From Paenibacillus qinlingensis (lineage in GTDB: Bacteria > Bacillota > Bacilli > Paenibacillales > NBRC-103111), in the NCBI RefSeq assembly GCF_013204845.1, contig NZ_JABMKY010000015.1, forward strand, positions 62,001 to 126,000: a DNA stretch of 64,000 nt, read 5' to 3'. Within the stretch, counting starts at the first letter, position 1, and each line of letters starts with the position of its first letter. Under the pieces are notes generated by a model, which was given only the letters and a program-made list of their open reading frames with translations, was not told the DNA's origin and did not search any database. The position numbers and the translations under genes were made by a program. Positions 58,304 through 64,000 of the stretch are shown here, piece after piece.

Positions 58304-58353
58304 GAGCTTATGTAACGGTCTGTATGACAGACCCCTACATAGGCTCTTTTTTT
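58304..58353 (+). terminator. Strong plus-strand intrinsic terminator without a plus-strand gene
   Basis: GAGC-TATGTA-GGTCTG (58304-58322) pairs with CAGACC-TACATA-GCTC (58328-58346), 16 pairs with small bulges. Seven T residues follow on the plus strand. Read on the minus strand there is an A run before the stem and no T run after it. It is therefore poorly suited to ending pgsA, whose stop codon is at 58370. Confidence 0.7.
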
Positions 58354-58369
58354 ATAATGCCTATACCTG

Positions 58370-58888
58370 TTATTTCGCTCGAGCACCACGATTTAATAGA
58401 AGGAACTGAAAAATATAAATAAATGATGTTAAGAAAGAGACCCCGATCACGTACCATAAATAGGTGATGGCATAGGTGAATTCAAACACAATAAAGAGAA
58501 TGGCGAAATAGTAGAGTACCGTCGTTAGCTTCCCCATAACGTTCGCTGGAACGGTCAGTTTGCCTCTAAAATGAAAGAAGGCGGAGCCTATAATCATACC
58601 TGCGTCACGGATGAACATGGCCAGGGCTGCCTGCCAAGGAATCATCTCTGAGATGAGGAGAGAGAGGATGACCGCAATCATCATGCACTTGTCTGCTAGC
58701 GGATCTAGCATGACACCCATGGGGGTGATCAGCTTGCGCGTTCTAGCGATGTAGCCGTCTAGGATATCCGTCAAGCCAGCTACAAGTAAAATGATGAAGG
58801 AGGTTCGGATGTAGCCATTGAAAAAAAGCACGAGGTACACGGGGATTAGTACAAACCTGCTGATCGTGAGCATGTTCGGTATATTCAA
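58370..58888 (-). CDS. pgsA: CDP-diacylglycerol-glycerol-3-phosphate 3-phosphatidyltransferase (CDP-alcohol phosphatidyltransferase)
   Basis: A 172-residue membrane enzyme making phosphatidylglycerol phosphate. It starts MNIPNMLTISRFVLIPVYL. The CDP-alcohol signature is complete: DILDGYIARTRKLITPMGVM followed by LDPLADK. Four or five further hydrophobic segments follow. A single-gene copy next to fabZ and epuA is unusual relative to Bacillus subtilis, where pgsA lies elsewhere, so another CDP-alcohol transferase specificity cannot be excluded. Confidence 0.85.
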   Translation of the reverse strand: MNIPNMLTISRFVLIPVYLVLFFNGYIRTSFIILLVAGLTDILDGYIARTRKLITPMGVMLDPLADKCMMIAVILSLLISEMIPWQAALAMFIRDAGMIIGSAFFHFRGKLTVPANVMGKLTTVLYYFAILFIVFEFTYAITYLWYVIGVSFLTSFIYIFQFLLLNRGARAK

Positions 58889-58980
58889 GGTACTCCTCCT
58901 GCAGCCTAAGTATCCGATCCGAAATTTCAGTATTTATATTTGGCAGATAAAGTCTTTCTTCATTATACCGCTGCTCTTAC

Positions 58981-59006
58981 AAAAATAAAACTCCCATACG
59001 GGAGTT
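58981..59006 (-). terminator. Intrinsic terminator of epuA
   Basis: On the minus strand ACTCCC-gtat-GGGAGT followed by TTTATTTTTG. It lies immediately after the epuA stop codon and ends the mbl-flhO-flhP-epuA block. Confidence 0.85.
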
Positions 59007-59009
59007 CGA

Positions 59010-59228
59010 TTAATTTGCAAAAACGAGATCGTATAAATGCCGCCATGTGCTGATATGTAAAATTTCTGATGAAGGTTGGTTCCCAAACTTCGTGTAGCCT
59101 ACCCATAGACCAATATAGATCGCAGCAATGGCCAGCACGGGAATTCGTACAATTTTGAAAATAAGCCATAGTATCTTCTGCCATCTCGGCCTTGGCTTCT
59201 TCTTGACTGGAGCAGGCTTCTCTGCCAT
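59010..59228 (-). CDS. epuA: EpuA-like small membrane protein (annotated elsewhere as RNA polymerase subunit beta)
   Basis: A 72-residue protein. A basic, proline-rich N-terminus (MAEKPAPVKKKPRPRWQKIL) is followed by one membrane helix (IVRIPVLAIAAIYIGLWVGY) and a short extracytoplasmic tail (ISTWRHLYDLVF). This is the EpuA/DUF pattern; the common database name about RNA polymerase is misleading, since nothing here resembles RpoB. I use the ATG at 59228. The 55 in-frame codons above it lie in the repeated leader element. It is downstream of flhP and has its own terminator. Confidence 0.82.
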   Translation of the reverse strand: MAEKPAPVKKKPRPRWQKILWLIFKIVRIPVLAIAAIYIGLWVGYTKFGNQPSSEILHISTWRHLYDLVFAN

Positions 59229-59250
59229 CGAGCCTATCCCTTCCTTTCTA

Positions 59251-59345
59251 CAAACATGAGAAAAGCTTCTATCGAAGTACCTCGAGGATGAGCGACCGCG
59301 TTTTAAATGTAGTTTTAATCGCAAATAAGAATTTGTTCTTCCGAG
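59251..59345 (-). repeat. Shared leader element, copy upstream of epuA
   Basis: On the plus strand it carries the hairpin cttc-tatc-gaag (59266-59277), gatgagcgaccgcgttt (59287-59303, identical to the fliW copy) and a block with gtagttttaatcgcaaataa. The hairpin begins 38 nt from the epuA start codon, exactly as in the fliW copy. The hairpin differs from the fliW one by a compensating C:G to T:A pair. GCGA/TCGC can pair across the core in both copies. Confidence 0.75.
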
Positions 59346-59389
59346 TACCGGATACGTCCTTAAAGGACAGGGCTGTCGTTTATTTGGGA

Positions 59390-60256
59390 TCAAGCACGTA
59401 AATTGTTAGCCATGTTCATCATCTGATCGGAGGATGTGATAGCCCGGGAATTCAGCTGTAAGGCCCGTTGGACAATAACCAGATCCGTCATTTCATCCGA
59501 AAGTGTCACATTGGATTGTTCCAGAAAGCCTTGCATTAAGCTAACGCGAGTCGCTTCTGTTGCAGCCACACCGTTCACATCTTGCAAGATATTCGCTTTC
59601 TCACCTGCAGTAATCCCCGCTGGAAGTGTGTATAAATTATCTCCCACATCTTGAAGAAGCTGCGGTCGTACGACACGCACCAGCTTAATTTGACCTAATG
59701 TTACGGGTGCAGCAGCTGGATTCTGTTTATCGTAACCTTGGATCGTACCATCTTGCTCAACGACTGGTCGAAGTCCTGTTGGCACATTAATCGGGCTTCC
59801 GTCAATATCTGCGATATAATGGCCCTCTTTCGTCGTAAGCACCGTTCCGCCTTGTCCGTCAGGTGTTAAGCTGAATGCCCCGTTACGTGTCCAAGCGGGC
59901 TGGAATACTTGATTACCATTCTCGTCAACCTTGCTGACGGCTACTTCAAACAAACCATCGCCTTGAATAGCGAAGTCCGTTGTATTGCCCGTCGGCTGAA
60001 TCGGGCCTTGCGCCAAATTCGTCTGAATCTGCACAAGCCTCGATCCCCAGCCTTGGTTAAAACCAAGCGGCGAAAAGCGTCCTTGCTGACGGAATCCTTC
60101 CGGTTGTGCTTGCACATTCGTCAACACATCCTCGAAGGAGGCTTCCTTCTTCTTAAAGCCGTTTGTATTCACATTTGCTATATTATTGGAGAGAATATCC
60201 AGCTTTTGCTGTAAGCTGTGCATGGATACCGATGAGTTGATCATGGAATTGTTCAT
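59390..60256 (-). CDS. flhP: Flagellar rod/hook-basal-body protein FlhP
   Basis: A 288-residue FlgF/FlgG-family distal rod protein. The N-terminal rod motif is KLDILSNNIANVNTNGFKKKEASF. The domain IQGDGLFEVAV and the C-terminal helix GFLEQSNVTLSDEMTDLVIVQRALQLNSRAI are typical. Together with flhO directly upstream and mbl before that, it matches the mbl-flhO-flhP cluster of Bacillus subtilis. It is encoded 24 bp after flhO. Confidence 0.94.
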   Translation of the reverse strand: MNNSMINSSVSMHSLQQKLDILSNNIANVNTNGFKKKEASFEDVLTNVQAQPEGFRQQGRFSPLGFNQGWGSRLVQIQTNLAQGPIQPTGNTTDFAIQGDGLFEVAVSKVDENGNQVFQPAWTRNGAFSLTPDGQGGTVLTTKEGHYIADIDGSPINVPTGLRPVVEQDGTIQGYDKQNPAAAPVTLGQIKLVRVVRPQLLQDVGDNLYTLPAGITAGEKANILQDVNGVAATEATRVSLMQGFLEQSNVTLSDEMTDLVIVQRALQLNSRAITSSDQMMNMANNLRA

Positions 60257-60280
60257 GGCTGGCTCCTTCGCAAGCTAGAT

Positions 60281-61174
60281 TTAGACGCGTCCTACTTCAT
60301 TTGCTGCTTTGTCCATACTTTTATCATACGATTGGATCACTTTTTGATTCGCTTCATAAGCGCGCAGCGCCGACATCATATCCACCATGGATTGCGCGGA
60401 ATCGACGTTCGAACGCTCGATAAAGCCTTGGCGCACTTCAACTTGGTCACCTGGCGCTACTTGCGAAATCGTCGCTTCATCTCCTGGATTAATACGCAGT
60501 AACCCATTCCCCTCGCGGAGCAATAGATTCGGATTCTCTGCACGTGAGAGCATCAAACCGATTGGCGCACCTGCCCCATCCAGAATCGGGCGTCCGTCGC
60601 TGTCCATGAACTCGCCCCTAGCCGTGACTTTGAAATTCGAGATCGGTTGCCCGGCTCCATCCAACAAGACTAAAGCTTGTCCATCTCGGCCCAATACTTG
60701 TTCGCCATTGGCATTCACAAGCTGACCTGCTGCATCGACAGTGAACTTCCCGTTTAAGGAGTAACGCTGCTCGCCATTCGGGTTCAAGACGGTAAATAGT
60801 GCCTGCGGTTGGAATGTTCGCTCCCCTTCGGCATTGACGTATTTACCTGTTGCATCAAATGCAATTCCCGGTAGTTGAATGTTCGAGACCAATGCAAAAT
60901 CGAAAGGATTCTGCGTTTCCTGCAGATCACCTTGGGTGTGTACGGAGATACTCTCTTCCGAGAACACACCTAAGCTCATCTTCCCAAGCGGTGCTGGAGA
61001 GGCACCTTGTCCACCGCGAATCGTAGAGATCAGCATTTCTGGAAACGAACGCGACAAGGCATTACCCTGTTTAAAACCTGGAGAATTCAAGTTAGCAATA
61101 TTATTCGTTACGGTATCGTGTCTGCGTTGCTCAGAAATCATCCCTGCTGCCGCGGTATACAGTCCTCTTAACAT
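60281..61174 (-). CDS. flhO: Flagellar rod/hook-basal-body protein FlhO
   Basis: A 297-residue FlgG-family rod protein beginning MLRGLYTAAAGMISEQRRHD. The bacterial rod signature is TVTNNIANLNSPGFKQGNA. The C-terminus has VRQGFIERSNVDSAQSMVDMMSALRAYEANQKVIQ, which is the family flg_bbr_C motif. It follows mbl by 28 bp. Confidence 0.94.
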   Translation of the reverse strand: MLRGLYTAAAGMISEQRRHDTVTNNIANLNSPGFKQGNALSRSFPEMLISTIRGGQGASPAPLGKMSLGVFSEESISVHTQGDLQETQNPFDFALVSNIQLPGIAFDATGKYVNAEGERTFQPQALFTVLNPNGEQRYSLNGKFTVDAAGQLVNANGEQVLGRDGQALVLLDGAGQPISNFKVTARGEFMDSDGRPILDGAGAPIGLMLSRAENPNLLLREGNGLLRINPGDEATISQVAPGDQVEVRQGFIERSNVDSAQSMVDMMSALRAYEANQKVIQSYDKSMDKAANEVGRV

Positions 61175-61202
61175 CTAGTCACCTCTTAGATAGGTTGTCT
61201 TA

Positions 61203-62201
61203 TTAAAATTTACGTTTGGTTACTTTATCTAAATTATCCAACATAATTCCTGTGCCTTTAACAACACAAGACATGGGGTCTTCAGCGATAAGTACTGGCA
61301 CTTTCAACTCATCCGCAAGCAATTGATCAAGCCCATGAAGCAACGCGCCGCCGCCTGTCAGAATAACACCACGATCAATAATATCCGCAGATAATTCCGG
61401 AGGTGTCCGCTCAAGTACGCTCTTCGCCGCTGTGACGATGGAATAAACCGGATCCCACAGGGCTTCCTGTACTTCACTGGAGTGAATGGTAATCGTTAAT
61501 GGAAGTCCAGAAACCATATCTCTTCCGCGAATATCCATCTCTTGATCACGCCCATGTGGATATACCGTTCCAATTTTCAACTTAATATCTTCGCTTGTCC
61601 GTTCACCGATCAACAGCTTGTACTTATTTTTGATATACTTCGTGATCGCGATATCGAACTTGTCGCCTGCGATCTTAATGGAAGAGGAGGTGACGATGTC
61701 GCCCATGGATAACACGGCAACATCCGTCGTCCCTCCGCCAATATCAACAACCATGTTACCGCTAGGCTGGAAGATATCCATGCCGGCGCCAATTGCTGCT
61801 GCCTTCGGTTCTTCTTCCATGAATACCTCTCGGGCACCGCTGCGCTCAGCTGCTTCGCGAATCGCTTTCTGCTCAACTGAGGTAATGTTGGTAGGGGCGC
61901 AGATCAGTATTCTCGGATGAGAATACCAATTCTTGCCCCCGATTTTTGCAATGAAATGCTTCAACATCATTTCCGTAATATCAAAATCCGCGATAACGCC
62001 ATCCTTAAGAGGACGAATCGCAATAATGTTACCAGGTGTTCTACCTACCATGCGGAAAGCTTCTTCCCCAACAGCCAACACACGTTTCGTATCGCTTTCA
62101 ATCGCAACTACGGATGGCTCATCAAGCACAACTCCGCGACCTTTTACATGAATGAGCACATTTGCCGTGCCGAGATCTATTCCAATATCCTTGCTGAACA
62201 T
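61203..62201 (-). CDS. mbl: Rod-shape protein Mbl (MreB paralogue)
   Basis: A 332-residue actin-like protein that guides cell-wall elongation. Phosphate-binding and connecting motifs are visible: KDIGIDLGTANVLIHVKGRGVV, NMVVDIGGGTTDVAVLSMG, ITIHSSEVQEAL and DRGVILTGGGALLHGLDQLL. The position after spoIIID and before flhO identifies it as mbl rather than mreB or mreBH. Confidence 0.95.
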   Translation of the reverse strand: MFSKDIGIDLGTANVLIHVKGRGVVLDEPSVVAIESDTKRVLAVGEEAFRMVGRTPGNIIAIRPLKDGVIADFDITEMMLKHFIAKIGGKNWYSHPRILICAPTNITSVEQKAIREAAERSGAREVFMEEEPKAAAIGAGMDIFQPSGNMVVDIGGGTTDVAVLSMGDIVTSSSIKIAGDKFDIAITKYIKNKYKLLIGERTSEDIKLKIGTVYPHGRDQEMDIRGRDMVSGLPLTITIHSSEVQEALWDPVYSIVTAAKSVLERTPPELSADIIDRGVILTGGGALLHGLDQLLADELKVPVLIAEDPMSCVVKGTGIMLDNLDKVTKRKF

Positions 62202-62375
62202 TTCTAATTAATCCTCCCTAAACCTACCGTCCATCCCGTGAAGAATCGGCGCTCTGATATACAGTTCTAATTATAAGCTAAATTCGCTATAAATGCATGT
62301 TTTCCTCTTTTTCCGTGAAATTTCGACACGTCCAGTTATAGGAAACACAGGAAACAACTCGGGATGAAGGGTATC

Positions 62376-62666
62376 TTAGGACTTAACCGTAACCAAGATT
62401 TCGGAAAGCTTGGGATTACGGGTCTTACGATACTTAATTTTCGTCGCTTCTCCTCCCCTAAGGTGCCGAATTGACTTGTGATACTCCAAAATGTGCTTCA
62501 CCTGATTGGCCAGGTCTGGGTTGATTTCCGGTAGTCTTTCCGTCAAATCCTTATGCACTGTGCTTTTGGAAACGCCGAATTCCTTAGCAATGGTGCGAAC
62601 CGTATTCTTGGTCTCGACGATACAGGTACCAATCTTAATGGTTCGCTCTTTGATGTAATCGTGCAC
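62376..62666 (-). CDS. spoIIID: Sporulation transcription regulator SpoIIID
   Basis: A 96-residue mother-cell DNA-binding regulator. The HTH is TVRTIAKEFGVSKSTVHKDLTERLP, followed by the C-terminal basic helix RHLRGGEATKIKYRK. The start MHDYIKERTIKIGTCIVETK is the standard form. It acts between SigE and SigK, repressing and activating many mother-cell genes. A SigE-type promoter lies about 40 nt upstream. Confidence 0.97.
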   Translation of the reverse strand: MHDYIKERTIKIGTCIVETKNTVRTIAKEFGVSKSTVHKDLTERLPEINPDLANQVKHILEYHKSIRHLRGGEATKIKYRKTRNPKLSEILVTVKS

Positions 62667-62700
62667 TCCCCTCGCCTCCCTACTCGAGATAGTTTGGTAA

Positions 62701-62728
62701 AGTATATGAGGGGCATGACTAGATATTC
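62701..62728 (-). promoter_or_regulatory. SigE promoter of spoIIID
   Basis: On the minus strand GAATATC (62722-62728), a 13-nt spacer and CATATACT (62701-62708) match the SigE consensus (KMATATW, 13-14 nt, CATACAMT) with one mismatch in the -10. This fits the known SigE control of spoIIID. Confidence 0.7.
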
Positions 62729-62834
62729 TACGTAACCAAGCCTGACAAGCTCATTTCCCATATTTATTTTCAAAATAATAACAAGAAACCCGCTTTTGGC
62801 GCCCAAACCGGTCAAATGTGCATGAAAAATGTGA

Positions 62835-62862
62835 AAAAGCAGCAGGAATATACCCGCTGCCG
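62835..62862 (-). terminator. Intrinsic terminator of spoIIQ
   Basis: On the minus strand GGCAGCGGG and CCTGCTGC pair around tatat, followed by TTTTTC. It lies 52 bp after the spoIIQ stop codon. Confidence 0.82.
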
Positions 62863-62913
62863 TTCACTGTATGTAGGCTTTAGCCCCATGTATCGTAATG
62901 CTCGAAATGCTGC

Positions 62914-63651
62914 TTATTGCTTGACGTTCAAGAGGCTTTCTGGATTAACGGCTGCATTGTCGCTAACTTGACGTACTTCAAAGTGTAAGTGCACGCCATC
63001 TTCCTTCTCGAAATCGTTGCTGCCTGCTTTGGCGATAACATCGCCTTTCTTCACTTCTGCACCCTTCGTTACCTTCACATCAGATAAACTTTGGTAAATA
63101 CTGATCAAACCGTTGCTGTGTGTAATCTCAACTAGCTTACCAACAACAGGACTTTGCTCAACGGCTGTTACTTTACCACCTAGTGCAGCTAGTACATCAA
63201 ATGCTGCGCCATCTTTGGCTTTCAAGTCGATTGCCGTGTGCGGTGTCAGTTGATCGAGGTATTCGATCATTGCCGCTGCTTTCACATCATTGGATGCATT
63301 CGTGTCATAGTAAGGAATTGCTACTTCTACTGCAGCTCTGTCTTTCACAGGCCATTGCATGGCTTCCGTCGTTCCGTTAACCGCGAGAGCCCCATCATGT
63401 GGTGCTTTCGGATTATCGGTTTGTTCACTGCTGCTAACCTTAAGACCTGGATCATCTAGGCTGACTGTTTTCGTTCCTGCTCCCTGGTACACCCACATTA
63501 AGGTTAAGATAATTGCTGCTGCTGCCACATACGTCGCTGGGAATACCCATTTCTTAGCAAGCAATCTCTTCCATGCAGATGTTGGACCTTGTGCTCCTTG
63601 AACAGTTTTAGGAGCTTCTTCTTTCTGAAAACCTTTGTTATTATCACTCAT
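62914..63651 (-). CDS. spoIIQ: Stage II sporulation protein SpoIIQ (M23-like)
   Basis: A 245-residue single-pass membrane protein. There is a cytoplasmic N-terminus, a membrane helix at about residues 41-57 (KWVFPATYVAAAAIILTLMW) and an extracellular M23/LytM domain. The LytM domain has FDVLAALGGKVTAVEQSP, EITHSNGLISIYQSL and DGVHLHFEVRQ. The active-site H-x-D pattern of true M23 peptidases is incomplete, as usual for SpoIIQ. In the forespore it interlocks with SpoIIIAH to form the engulfment channel. The ATG at 63651 has GAGGTGA upstream. Confidence 0.92.
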   Translation of the reverse strand: MSDNNKGFQKEEAPKTVQGAQGPTSAWKRLLAKKWVFPATYVAAAAIILTLMWVYQGAGTKTVSLDDPGLKVSSSEQTDNPKAPHDGALAVNGTTEAMQWPVKDRAAVEVAIPYYDTNASNDVKAAAMIEYLDQLTPHTAIDLKAKDGAAFDVLAALGGKVTAVEQSPVVGKLVEITHSNGLISIYQSLSDVKVTKGAEVKKGDVIAKAGSNDFEKEDGVHLHFEVRQVSDNAAVNPESLLNVKQ

Positions 63652-63733
63652 GGTTATCACCTCATCAACCATTCTTGACACTTTACAAGGTTTTATACTT
63701 ACAGAAAGATATTTTTATAGAAACATTACAAGT

Positions 63734-64000
63734 TTATGATTTGCCCAGAAAAGAAGCTGCATTTTCAATAGAGATGCCCGTGTAATAATAGGTTACGATC
63801 TCCTCCGCGGTTTTACCTTCCTTCGCCATTCCGTTGGCGCCCCATTGACTGAGACCTACACCGTGGCCGTATCCGAACGTGGTAATCGTGATTTGAGAGC
63901 CTGCCCATTTCCAAGCGAATTGAGAGGATGCTAGGCCTAGCTTCTCTCTTACTTCGCGTCCTGTGAAAACTTTGCCTCCTATCGTCATGCTTTTTATGCG
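63734..64000 (-). CDS. spoIID: Stage II sporulation protein SpoIID, C-terminal end (cut by the window edge)
   Basis: The frame enters from the right edge (Arg-Ile-Lys-Ser before the first internal Met) and ends at 63734, giving the last 88 residues. The SpoIID signature is FGYGHGVGLSQWGANGMAKEG, followed by EEIVTYYYTGISIE. SpoIID is a lytic transglycosylase needed to remodel septal peptidoglycan during engulfment. The position next to spoIIQ agrees with known order. Confidence 0.93.
   Translation of the reverse strand, partial: RIKSMTIGGKVFTGREVREKLGLASSQFAWKWAGSQITITTFGYGHGVGLSQWGANGMAKEGKTAEEIVTYYYTGISIENAASFLGKS

Noticed and set aside
58210..58422. 70-codon plus-strand open frame near the plus-strand terminator
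   Set aside because: It runs through the terminator stem into pgsA, lacks a ribosome binding site and resembles no protein. An RNA product is more likely than a peptide.
1..64000. CRISPR arrays, insertion sequences, tRNA or rRNA genes
   Set aside because: I found no regularly spaced repeats, transposase-like frames, tRNA cloverleafs or rRNA stretches on either strand.

Overview
The window reads as a chromosomal segment of an endospore-forming, flagellated Gram-positive bacterium of the Paenibacillaceae (Paenibacillus or a close relative). The evidence is gene order and content. A competence/flagellin block runs degS-degU-comFA-comFC-yvyF-flgM-flgN-flgK-flgL-yviE-fliW-csrA-hag-flaG-fliD-fliS-fliT-hpf-secA, the order known from Bacillus subtilis. 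A sporulation/cell-shape block runs spoIID-spoIIQ-spoIIID-mbl-flhO-flhP. Between them lie large SLH-type S-layer genes with csaB, tagA and tagO. Every protein gene I support is on the minus strand, so transcription runs from high to low coordinates. I see no tRNA, rRNA, CRISPR array, prophage or insertion sequence.

Region by region (low to high). 1-2142: 5' end of secA, then hpf and a cold-shock gene. 2295-2475: a gene-free stretch with a dense cluster of DnaA boxes. 2554-5705: fliT-like, fliS, fliD, flaG. 5830-18086: an AT-rich flagellin glycosylation island inserted between flaG and hag. It holds a small unknown protein, a Maf glycosyltransferase, and genes resembling the GDP-sugar route to CMP-legionaminic acid (legB, legC, legG, legI, an acyltransferase, a methyltransferase, ptmE, legF), then a family 2 glycosyltransferase. 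18217-24709: hag, csrA, fliW, yviE, flgL, flgK, flgN, flgM. 24822-30429: yvyF, comFC, comFA, a short glycosyltransferase-like protein, degU, degS. 30528-35759: a phosphodiester glycosidase, a coiled-coil protein, metK and an alpha/beta SASP. 35908-50321: a small secreted protein, three tandem S-layer paralogues and a 1332-residue SLH protein. 50593-55874: tagO, tagA, csaB and a DUF5693 membrane protein, expected to make and pyruvylate the wall polymer that SLH domains bind. 56045-64000: phosphohexomutase, fabZ, pgsA, epuA, flhP, flhO, mbl, spoIIID, spoIIQ and the 3' end of spoIID.

How the parts fit. Flagellin synthesis is probably held in balance by FliW and CsrA through a hairpin in the hag leader. 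SigD-type promoters (-35/-10 separated by 16 nt) can be read upstream of hag and flgM, and variants upstream of the glycosylation operon and flaG. The glycosylation island would decorate flagellin before FliS-assisted export. The S-layer genes, SLH protein and csaB/tagA/tagO form a surface-layer cassette.

Most unusual non-coding signals: (1) a leader element shared by fliW, metK and epuA at a nearly fixed distance from the start codon; (2) the DnaA-box cluster; (3) a palindrome that overlaps both a promoter and the flaG ribosome binding site; (4) a strong plus-strand terminator with no plus-strand gene. All functional assignments come from reading motifs and gene order; no database search was run.
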